This document shows, one piece after another, positions 31,290 through 42,081 of a stretch of 64,000 nucleotides of DNA; the first letter of the stretch is position 1, and each line of letters starts with the position of its first letter. Position numbers and translations under genes: made by a program. The notes beneath the pieces were generated by a model. The model had not been told where the DNA came from. It saw only the letters and a program-made list of their open reading frames with translations, and searched no databases. This stretch comes from Prostheceraeus crozeri (taxonomy: Eukaryota > Platyhelminthes > Polycladida > Euryleptidae). Location: contig CAJQUW010016139.1 of NCBI GenBank assembly GCA_907163375.1, forward strand, positions 30,734 through 94,733, in the 5' to 3' direction.

Positions 31290-34162
31290 TTACTGAACTC
31301 TGGAAAGTAAATCAACACTGTCAGCTGATTCTGGCATGTTCAACCATGTATGCCGATGGTGCGGAGACATATGTGGCAGAAGCTTGCTGATAATTTCTTT
31401 CTTCTTTGATTTTGATATTCCTCGTGCCATCCTTCGGTCAACTACCGCGTGAACGTCAAAGTTGTTTTTCAGGATACCATCGAATGGAATGTAGTCTCGC
31501 TCAAACCTGAATTTGAATAACATTGCCTGAGTGTCTCTTCGAAACATGACGCTTACTACTTGCGATAAGAAGGGGCGATTGTCACCCAATTTCCTCAACT
31601 TGTGTTGTGAAACTCCATCTCCGAAGTCGAAGAAATCAGTAAATTACAGAGTTCTTCCTACAACACGTTTGGTTGTTATTAGTTCTCTGAACTCCTCAAC
31701 ATCGTAAATACACGGATGTTTGTTCAGCTTTTTCCCAGCTTTCCCGTTTTCTGAGTCAGCACTCATGAAGGTGTGGCCAGTTTCAAGGTACTTGATCTCA
31801 ATTGTTTCTGCCGCTATATCTTGACGGTCAATCAGTTGCACTAATGATGAAAACAATAACCAGTTCTTGTTCTGCGCCGCACAATTATCCACCCAAAAAA
31901 TGAACCTCTTATCGTTGCGGTGTTGAAGAAAAAAGTTATGGAATGTGCTTGCAATGTCCGCAGCTGATCGTCCCGCTACAGCCTCATCCCAACAATAGGC
32001 CAAACCTGTTGTGACACTGCTACTAGTCAGTGGACTGAAAGTTTCGTTGAATGTCACAACTCGTGAAATGAATAATGAAACTTTCAGGGGAAGTTCCGGC
32101 AACAAAAACACTTCATCAGATCAGCTGATACGATAACTGTTCTGTCCTCCCGAGGTCTCTCTGAATCTCTCTTGTAAGCCTTTCTGGCTTCTTGGTAAGC
32201 TTCGCTATGACGTTTGTAGGACAAGCATTCAGGACAATGACTTTCCAAAGTTCTATGAACAGCCGTATGGTACTTTTGAGCAGTGCAAACTTCAAATTCT
32301 TCATTTCCTAAACTTGTAAAAGTAATTCCTGCTTCAGCTACAGCCTTCCGGTATGATTTGTACGATACGAAATCGTGTGTTTATACAAAGTCATCATGCA
32401 TCATTTTTATCGTGATCTCTGCAGGTAGGTACCTTCTGTTTGGGGCATGTTCTCGACGATAGTGACTAATTTGGGGGTGGAAGCTTTCTATGTGTATACA
32501 GCTACGCTCCTTCTGTGCCTCTGTGAAAGCATGAGCAGGTGTGTGTCTACCTCTTTGATCAATCTTCTTTTGACTAATGTTTCCTCCGAACAAACTTCGA
32601 ATCACTCGGTTTGAGCTGCTACTGAATCCTAATGTTGCCAAGAACATTTTCTGACATACTTGTAATCGACCTTCGGTTTCAGTTGTAAGGAAGAATTTCA
32701 TGGTGATCGTCTGATTGGTCAACATGCTGAGGCTGACCGTCTGGTAGGTCGACTTGGTGAGGCTGACCATCTTGTTGGACGACTTGTTGAGGCTGACCAT
32801 CTTGTTGGACGACTTGCTGAGGCTGACCGTCTTGTTGGACGACTTGCTGAGGCTGACCATCTTGTTGGACGACTTGCTGAGGCTGACCGTCTTGTTGGAC
32901 GACTTGCTGAGGCTGACCGTCTTGTTGGACGACTTGCTGAGGCTGACCGTCTGATTGGTCAACTTGCTGAGGCTGACCGTCTGATTGGTCAGGTAACGCG
33001 TTCACCCAAGCCTTTGTATAATTAAGAGAAGAAATTCGCCTTCTTTTTGGTTCTGCTGTTAAACCTTCCGCCAGGATCTCAAGGGACGTTGTTCGTATAT
33101 TCCTCTTTTCTGCAAAAAAGGATTACATTTACTTTTGTAGCTGACTTCAAATTGAATTACTATATTAAGGTTTATTGCATTACAATAACTGAATATAATT
33201 TGATGTAAATGAACAGTTCATAATCTGACACATGTTTATGTTTTGTATACCATGTACGTAGTCGACAGGCCTGAGTTTATTAGCATGGTAATTTTAAAAT
33301 TTTGGGCATATCTGGGCAAAATTTTGGGTTCTTCTTGTCAGGGATGCCAACCCCTGGGATCTACTTCATCCATGTGGAAGAAAGCCAATTCAAATGTAGC
33401 TGAAAATTATAAGTTCATAGCATGGTGATTTTAAAAATGTTGGCATAAATGTAGTCTTCCTTTCAGGGATGACAACCTCATGTTTCTTACACAACCAAGT
33501 GATTTGATTGCCTATTTATTTTACCAGGAAAATGGAGCCCAGATTAGATTTTCCGATCAGAAACTGTACACCGTAGCACCAGTACATGCACCGTAGTTGA
33601 AACCAAGTGCCTCGATGCATGCATCTGCATAGTATGACTAAATGCTTTGGTGTAAATGCAAAGAAGAAGTTCACGAAACTCAACAGACTAGACATAAAGG
33701 TACCAGTAGATTTAAGTAGATATTTTTACACTGCCTAAAACTGTACTTCTGTACTGGAATCTAAATTCAATATGAAAACATAAAGATAGTGACATTACGA
33801 TACTAAAGTATGAAAGTTGGACAAAGACAGTCAGTCCCACAAAATTTTCATAAAATAATGAAATTTGGAATTAGAGTCATCATTTTTATACTGAGAGAAT
33901 TCTTTCAAATTTCTATTTTTTAAGTAAACCGGTGAGAATTTCTTCGTAAATGTCAAAGTGATTATGATGCATGGGTCATACGACCTCCTTTCGTCCTTTT
34001 GGATGGTTCAGTACCTAGATGCAATTCGGTAGATTTCAATCAATGATAAATATTTCACTCACTTCGATTTTTCTCTCCACTTGGTTGAATAGTTTTCTTT
34101 AATGCTGCGTTGAGCATTCTCCGGCCCCAACTGCTCATCTTGATAATCGAAGTCTGAATTTA
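31290..34162 (-). pseudogene. DUF7869-type transposase, spliced and frameshifted
   Basis: A first visible exon lies at about 34162-34073 (acceptor TTCAG, donor GTGAGT); a second starts at 33107 (acceptor TTTTTTGCAG) and the join keeps the frame. It encodes a basic KRRRISS segment, ten copies of a Gln/Asp-rich decapeptide (32,700-33,000), and a HYRREHAPNRRYLP block (32,381-32,680, in a different frame). A Cys-rich block follows (32,116-32,304). The conserved core (31,644-32,111) has CWDEAVAGR, FWVDNCAAQNKNW and YLETGHTFMSADS, the invertebrate DUF7869 pattern with a probable catalytic Asp in VDNC. The C-terminal 102 aa are in another frame. At least three frame changes make it non-functional as assembled. 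Confidence 0.65.
32700..33000. repeat. 30-bp coding minisatellite, about 10 copies
   Basis: Exactly 30-bp spaced copies of GGCTGACCGTCTTGTTGGAC plus ten bases. On the - strand each unit encodes a decapeptide of the form VVQQDGQPQQ. It keeps the transposase frame through its length; the downstream frame change lies near its 3' end. Confidence 0.9.
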
Positions 34163-34638
34163 CAATCACAAAACCGTAGCACAAACGTCAGAATGAAATC
34201 AGAATTGCATTATAAGAATAAGTTTTTCTTATTCAAAATTCAAATTTATTGACTACGCATTGAATCATGACTGAATCTGCGCATTGAATTTCGACTGAAT
34301 GATGTCGCCAATACATGGATATAGAACAATAGAACTGGAAATAGTGCTTCAGTAACATTCCATATCGTTTCAGGCATAGACATCTAACTAACACCCGCCA
34401 CAAAAAGTGATGCTATATGGTAACATGCACTTAAGTCATTTTGTCATTGTTTTGTCACACTTCATGCTACACTTAAGTCATTTTGATTTTGTATGATCTT
34501 GTCACGGCGAATTGAAATGGTCCTGGGATAAACCAGTGGGTCAGAAGATGTAGACTAGTATCCTAAACAAGTTGGTGTTGTTAGTGTGATTTTGACAAAA
34601 ATTGCACTAAAGTGATTTTGTCATTGCACGGCAGTAAT

Positions 34639-36199
34639 GTCCTAAGAAGCCGTGCAATCACTTCAAATATAGATGTTGAGATCATAGACATGAACAAAAA
34701 GTGCACGCACTCACGCTTAAAATTGTTTGAATCCACGGAAAAGTAGCTTACGCTTTACATTAATTCAAAAAGTACTCGACCACAATAAGTGGAATTGTGC
34801 TTGTAATATAGAAAATACCCATTATTATGTGTATCTGAAAATCTGTAGTGATTGGTTGATTTTATCAAGGATATCTCTACACGTAAAAAGATTCTCGTGA
34901 AAATTAGTAAATTCCACTTGAAAGCTATGTTCCAAATTCTCGTGGTGCAGATAATTGCCATGCGAGTTATGTAAGCGTGAGCACATAAGTACAAAATTTT
35001 TGTATTTATCAAAGAAAATTGAGAATTAGATTCCAGGCTTCATGCAATCTAAATCTTTGGGGAAAGCTTTCTTAGATTGTCAAGTTGGGAACCGCATTTT
35101 CTTCATTATGATTCATTTCACTGCCAGTTTTCTCGGAAATGCTTAAAATGAAATATGGATTTTCTTTCTTCAACAAAGCAATTCGTATAACTTTTCGATG
35201 ACTCTCACAAATTGCTATGGATCTCACTGTTTCTTGCTATATATTCAGTTAAGGAGGATTAAGTGGCACTGAACAGTTAGATAATGTTGTACTATTCAAG
35301 TGTCGCTCATTCTAACTTCGCTTTCATTAGTATGTTGTGTTATTTGGGATAGAACAACTACGTAATACCATTAATAATGATCTGTGTGCCGCATTACACA
35401 TTTTTAAGACCACACTACTCATGTCATTTAAGTGTTGTGTTCAATACATGTGTGTTGGTGTGTTGTAAACTTCTCTGTATCCCTCGACGAGTTAGAAATA
35501 TAATTTGGTTCCAGATGCTCCGTTCTTTAGTTTATTCAGTCGCATAATATAACCAACATATCTGCTGAGATGATTAATATATGCTTGATGATTTTGTGGA
35601 AGACGCTTGCCACGCGTTCACATGATCAGAGAGACTCTTAGGAAGAATGAAAATCAAATGGTAGCATGTCTATCAGTTTGTTAATAATGATCAAACATTT
35701 CAAACTTGAAACATACAGTACATATATCAGAAATATTCAAATGAGGTTTGTGCGCAGTTCTTCAATTCCTTTCATTAAAATTTTTACTGCTGCGGTGCTG
35801 GTCTGACTACCTTAGACAGATAATCAATGCGAGAAGTATTACAAGCAAGAATTGAAAAATGAAGTACATGTATTACCTACTCACGCTTTTGTGCTTGTGT
35901 GGGCACGCGCGGATGCAGAATGAAGTATAATGACAAGTTAAAGATGATTGTAGGCAAAAATGCAAAAACTAAGAAATTGAAAGAGCCTGTACTTCCTCAT
36001 ATTTCTTTACACTTGCTTGCTCAGCTATTCTCACAGACCATTCGTGATCAATCATATTTGAGTCTTACAGGACAAGAATGAAATAGAAATGAAGTATTTA
36101 TTTATGAGATTTCTACGAATTTTCTTAACAAAAATATGAAATATGAAATTCCAACAAATTATCATCACAGATCTCAGCCTCAGGGTACAAATGACAATG
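34639..36199. other. Intergenic, no feature recognised
   Basis: AT-rich, with only short unsupported frames. It forms the 3' flank of the - strand PPxY gene. Confidence 0.35.
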
Positions 36200-39100
36200 T
36201 CAGACTACGGGTGGAAGACGCGATTGTGTTGGAGAGTACGCAGGTGGATCCTCATTCATCACTGAATGAGATTCTTGCAGTGAGGTTGACTGTGTGGAAG
36301 TGGGGGTTGGAGATCTGTATGCAGGAGGAAGATCAGGCATATTCTGCGATTCATTTTCAGTCTGTATGGTGAATATTGTCTGAGTCGGTGCTTCTGAAGC
36401 GGCTGCATAAGCCGGTGGGGAACTATCCACTATTTCATTATAAGCAGGAGGTGCCAACTGAAGTCCTCCTGGAGGTGTTGAAGTCGACAATGTAGTTCCT
36501 TGTCCACAAACAGTTTCTGAAAGAGAATAACACTGTAAATACCAGGCCTTAGAAATCTCCGTGAATTCTTCATTAAACAAATTGCTGCTTATTAGTACAT
36601 GTGCCAATATTGTCGCCACTAGCCGACACGAAATTTTCCTTTAGTCTTCACCAGGCAGAGTGCAAACAATAAACTTTAGTAGCGTTTTAATGACGCTTTT
36701 TAAAGTTCTTCAGGTGTATAATACTCCTGAATTCATGAGTAGTTTAACAGGATTTTTGCCATCTTCTTGTGGCTTTTCTGTTGACTGTCATTGGCGCATA
36801 GGGCCATAGAGTAGGGATATATAGGTTGAGTGTCGACTCAAAAAAGTATCTGTATACAGTGAAAATTTTGATATGAAAAGATTCAGTTTTTTGCGGAGAT
36901 TACGTTCCTGTGGTCCAAAAAATTATTTGAACAGTTTTAAAAAAAGTCAAAATTTTGCAAATTTATAGGCCTAACTACCGAGATGACGCCCCTCTATAAG
37001 TAGTGTGAAACAAGTTGGATATCAAAAGGAATGAATATTCTATAATAAGCATCCGAACTAAACAGAAATCAAGCTGATTATCAAGGGAATTTCATAATTC
37101 GTTATAATGGAAGTCTTCATGAAAAAGTCGCGATATCATTCGTGCTTTCTTGGCTGAAATTTCAAGTTTTTAGTTCAATTTTTATCAGTATGATTTTATG
37201 ATTCACTAAATGCATGTTTCATTTTTTGAATCTGAATAGTGATGGTGACCTATTTACATCTTTCAAAGTTAATTGAAATCATTGTCTTTGATTATGTGAT
37301 TTTGCTGTGCCAGTGGCAGGTTGCCTATGATCACGCTTAAGAAAATACTCTCGAGGTTCAGCATGAAAGGAATAGGAACCCAACGAATTGCTAATTTAAC
37401 AAACATTACTTCTACATCTGTATGGTAATGTTTGTCATGACACTAAGAATCTGTAAAATACTATCATTCCTTCTGCATTACTATCATTATCATCCAATTC
37501 CGTGGCTATATCTCCAAAACTGCAAAAATTAGCATATCTCACATTTGGAAACAATTACGACTGCATCCCCCTTGAGTTCATTTAATAAAATCGAAAGTGT
37601 ATATACATTGAAGATTTAATAAATGCGAGTTATCACTCTACCTAATATATTTACTCAATGCATAGGGCCGGATCGCAGCGCAATGAACTAAATTACTATA
37701 TTACTGAACTAAGTTTAACTGACGAAAAAGATGCGTTTTCATAACGTACGACTTAATTTGATTTCATTACAGATGCAAAAATCGATAATTTGCACAGAAG
37801 CGTGTGTGTTGCTGTAGTATTTGCTGTAAGCAACTAACATTATCCAACTGAAATTCACCTTCTAAATATTTTTCATTCAGATATTAGGCCCGTTTCACTC
37901 TCATTTTACCATTCAAAAAGAGATTTGTCCATTTTATGACTATGATTGCACTTTTGTGGCTGATATCTATCACAAAAATGTGCAAAATATGCACTGCATT
38001 TAAGTGGCATTATACTACGAGGCTTCAAGGCCACTTTACATGACAATTTTGAAAGTCAAAATAAAATTCAAAGTGCAATTAAGATGATTATTTATAGGAA
38101 AGATTGATGACATAGTCCTTTGCTTGCTTGTTGAACTTTCGGGGATCATAACTGCGTAGATGTTGAGGAAGTAATTCCAAGTTCGTGTAGTAGCGACTGG
38201 AAAAGATCTACCTCCCAAAGGGCGACGGTAAGCTGGACCACAAGCGAAGAGGAAACCGCAGATCGGGATCGTCCAGGCATGGAAGCAATACCATTTCAGG
38301 TGCTCAACAAGATAATTAGGGGCACCATTTTGCCGGCAGCAAAAATATCATTACCGATAGCCTATATGCAATTCTCTCTCGGATAGGAAGCCATTTAAGA
38401 TCTTCTAGCAGATGTGTGATCGAGGAAGAGCGATGCGATCCGTATATAAGACAAGCTGCTGCATTCAAGGCCGACTGCAGACGTTTTAGCTGTTTATCCA
38501 GAGTGCCATTTAAGATTGAGATGGAGTAGTCAAACTTTTGAATAACTAAAGCAGCTGGAAATACGATATTTCTGAAAATTCCTCTTTTGGCTAAATTTCT
38601 GCTTAAGTCATGACAACGAGTTTTATTGTCATAGTTAAGCAAACATGTTTCTCTGGCTACAAAAATGATATTCACGGAATTTCCTTGAGGCACAACACGT
38701 TTTGTTTGGTAATTGATTTGAGCAGCAGATTGTCATTGAGATAGACAATTCCTACCTATATTTCAATCGACTACTTACTTTTTTTATGTACATGTACATG
38801 TATGTATGATACCTTGATAATTTAGTCACAATCTCCACCAAGTCGCTAGCACAGAAAAACAACGCATGTAGCAGATTCAACTTTAATAGCGCGTGTGCCC
38901 CCCTCTAGCTCCAATACATTCAGTAATCCGAGATGGCATGGATTCCAGGGGCGCTTTTCCAGGGGTCCGTGAAGGGAATCCCGGTTAAAGTGTATTTTAT
39001 AAAATTATTTTAAATCAAAACGCGAAAGCTGAGAACAACTAAATCTCTCTCTCTCTCCCCTCTTCCTGGAGTGAAAGTATACTACCACAGAGATCGGTGT

Positions 39101-42081
39101 ATACTGGCCTCCTGCCACCTGACGAAGGAAGGCGCACGACGAAGCGGTGAATCAGATGTCTAACTTATCATGGACCCTATGTATACTAGCCTACAGTTCA
39201 GTCCCCTAAGTCTGATCACCTTGTCGTGGATACATACATGTACATGTCTATGTTATCGAGAGTCAATCAATGCACGTAACTATGGTAATTCCATAGAAAT
39301 CGATGTCTCGCTCCTCTTCTGGTCTAGAAGAGACATTTTGAATGATCGATGGCACCTGCCTGGACTAGTTAGACGGGTCACCTTCCTGATTATTATGCAT
39401 TACGGAGATAGGAGAATGAGACGCGGGTTAAAGTGTTTTGCAGTGATAAGAAGCAAGAGCGTGTTAGCCATTGAATTGTGAACAGTTTTCTAACTGCTCA
39501 GATAATGGTAACTGTATTATCGCCTGTCTATAATACAAACTTTTTTGCAAAAATCTGTATCTTTTAAATTGGGTGGGGTCCAGGAGTCGCTCCGACGACT
39601 CGAAGGGGGTCCGCGACCCAGTCAACTTTAAGAACCACTGGTCTAGACTAAAGCAAGACAGGAGCATTCCTAACTGGCATAGATTACGCGCTCCTTCCCA
39701 TGCATTGGAGTAAATATTATTTCCCGCGCGGGCAATAATCTGCTTTACAGGTCAAATAAAGCGATAGGATATCTTTCATATGACTTAAGATCACTCATTG
39801 TTATGTGCCCAAATATGATTTAAATGTAATTTTTGTCTCAATTGACGCAGAATAAAATGAAATGAAATGAAAAACATGCACGGAGACAAATAAAAGCATG
39901 TTTGCTTAACTACAACAATAAAACTTGTTGTCATGACGCTTTCATTAACTTTAACAGTTAATCTAGCCAAGCGTGGCATTGCCAGAAATACCTTGTTTCT
40001 AGCTGTTGTGGTTGACATCTACCCTAAAAGTGCAATCATAATCATAAAAATGACAAATCTCATTTTGAGTGGTTAAATGAATGATAGATCATTACGATAT
40101 TAAGTACACAAGGCTCGGAGGTGCATGGATCTACATAAACCAATGCGATTTTGCGATGCTTGACGCTCCGTAATTTGCAAGACCAATGGAAGTGCAACAT
40201 GAGAAATGTCGTTTTGCTGATGACGGGTGACAGTATACAAATATAAACAGTAAGAAGCTCGTGTGCGAATTTAGGAAGAAATTGTCAGCAACTCTCGAAC
40301 TGCATGCATAATTAACAATAACATCATGAGCAGTTTATGAAAGACTTTAGTCGACTGAAAGTAGGTGAACAATGTCAGATGAATGGTCAAGATAATACAG
40401 AACAAGGGCTGACACGACAGACCCAGATCCGCACGTGACATTTCAGTGAACTGAAATGAATGAAGAGAATCACAGTGGTGATGCCTGATACGTTGTGCGC
40501 ACAAATGTTGACATCATCAGCCTATAGGCCTTACATGAGCTCATCGCCGGTGAAGGTTTTCAGAACACTATTCAAATGCTCGTTACTTTTATTTTCATTT
40601 GATATAACAACATGTTGTGAGAAACTATTCTAAAGTACATTTTCACATAAATGAAAAATAAGAAAGATAGATAAATATTAACAAAAACAAGTTGTTAATA
40701 TAAGAATACAGATGTTTAGTCTAACGAATTGAATTTAAGCACAATAATTTTGCAGCGATATATTGCAAGTTATACGTGTCTCGAATAATGTACATGTGCA
40801 AATGAAGGTGAAATGAATGTAGGAACATATCACAGAAGGATAAGGTGATTTAGCAATCGCTATCAAAATCAAACAAACTCTAATATCAAAAAATTGTGAA
40901 TACACTCTTACTAGATTTGAAGTGTCATGAAAACTGCTGACTTGCCGTGTTGTAACTCATGCATTTACACGAATTTACATGTATCATCTATTTACATTGC
41001 AAAATGGGTGTAATTGTGATGCGACTAATCGTACATGTAAACACTTATACACATGCAAGATTAAAAGTCCGTTTGAGCAGCATACCAAATTCAAAGGTAA
41101 CTAAGCTTTGTTGCAAAGTCCTAGATATCTGTTTTGCACCAAACACTTGAAAAATTATTAATTACTTAAATCATTGTGCATAAAAGCAAATTTTCGGCAA
41201 CTCCACTTTCGTCAGGGTCATAAAATAGCTGATCACCTTAACCTTGAAATCTTGCTTCGAATTTTGTGGAAAGTTTGATTTGTGGCCGCAAAAATACCAA
41301 GAAAGTCTGAAGGCCTCAGTGAAGATAACGGGGGGCCCAGGAGCTCAAGAAGGAATTTTTAATTTCCATTGACTCAGGGTGACTTACTAGCATATTGAAT
41401 AAAGATTTCTGGGGTGCCGGCGATAATGTTTGCGAATGAAGTTACTTGCAAAAAGGGCAATGTCGTTTATGTTGTCTAAAATTCGAGCTTGTTTTTCTAT
41501 ATTAGATGCATAAATGCAAATTTTGAATCAGATGTCATACTTTACATCTAACATTAAGAGTAACAATTTTAAACTTGTAGATTCATCCATTACTGTCGTA
41601 GTAGAAGTAGCAAGTGGTATGAAAAGGGAAATGCAAGAGCATAATTTTTGGATGCTCAAAATGTTAGGAGGCGCCCCCAAGCACCCATTGCACGACGCCA
41701 GTGAGTAATACGTAGTTTATAGTAACTGTTGATACATAGAGATGTATGCATGCATGCATATGGTCAAGCGTACATGGTAACTATAGTAAATGTGTATATG
41801 ATTATGAACTGTTTACCAACATGATGGAAGGATTAATGAATCATTATGCGTCATGCATGTATACATTATAACAAGCACACATTTACCTCTGTTTGTATTG
41901 CGTCTCGCACGCTCAGCAGCAGCATTTTCTTTGCCTCTGCAACAATACCAATAAAGCATTGCTGATGGCCCGCCAATAACAACAATTAAAATTGCACCGC
42001 CGCCCATAATGTAGAAGTGAATCGGAATATATTTCCACGGATCTATCATCCATAACAACGTGAAATTGACTTTCGTCACTT
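36200..42081 (-). CDS. Last two exons of a PPxY-tailed single-pass membrane protein
   Basis: Exon 42081-41887 (acceptor TTTCAG, donor GTAAAT) ends in phase 1 and joins exon 36516-36200 (acceptor TTTCAG) without a stop. The first encodes a TM helix (about IMGGGAILIVVIGGPSAML) followed by YWYCCRGK, a likely palmitoylated and basic cytosolic boundary. The last encodes about 104 residues rich in Pro, Ser and Thr with four PPAY motifs (PPAYNE, PPAYAA, PPAYRS, PPAYSP), WW-domain ligands for NEDD4-type ligases. Earlier exons (signal peptide and ectodomain) were not found and should lie at higher coordinates. Exon layout and phases at the TM-tail junction are like those of the Shisa-like gene at 17,570-28,960, so the two may be diverged paralogues. 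The intron is 5.4 kb. Confidence 0.68.
36974..37650 (+). repeat. Dispersed repeat, copy 2
   Basis: Second copy of the roughly 640-bp repeat at 13,618-14,262, same orientation, lying in the intron of the PPxY gene. It differs by substitutions and small indels. Confidence 0.85.
38036..38693 (-). pseudogene. CR1/L2-type LINE reverse-transcriptase C-terminal relic
   Basis: The frame 38693-38316 has LDKQLKRLQSALNAAACLIYG, ITHLLEDLKWLPIRERIAY, and then, in another frame (38218-38036), GGRSFPVATTRTWN. These are the C-terminal blocks of CR1/L2/Jockey-like ORF2 (LQ-x2-QNAAARL, LHWLPVxxRI, RSFSVAAPxLWN). It is 5'-truncated and frameshifted. Confidence 0.7.
39565..39650 (-). mobile_element. hAT-type MITE terminus (candidate)
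   Basis: On the - strand, CAGTGGTTCTTAAAGTTGA followed by GGGTCGCGGACCCC matches the start of many hAT non-autonomous elements. The opposite end was not found. Confidence 0.45.

Larger units (their letters stand above)
30071..34634. mobile_element. 4.56-kb DNA transposon with terminal inverted repeats and TAAT target duplication
   Basis: The left end CTGCCGTGCAATGACAAA (30071) matches the inverted right end ending at 34634. Both are flanked by TAAT (30067-30070 and 34635-34638). Subterminal copies of the word AATGACAAARTGACTTAAGTG lie at about 30078, 30316, 30340 (inverted) and 30386 on the left, and at about 34430, 34470 and 34605 on the right in opposite orientation, the layout of transposase-binding sites. 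The element encloses the DUF7869-type transposase gene. It also has a three-copy direct repeat of about 145 bp at 30,440-30,750. Confidence 0.7.

Noticed and set aside
32700-33000. CRISPR-like regular spacing
   Set aside because: The 30-bp units are contiguous with no variable spacers and lie in a coding exon of a eukaryotic transposon.
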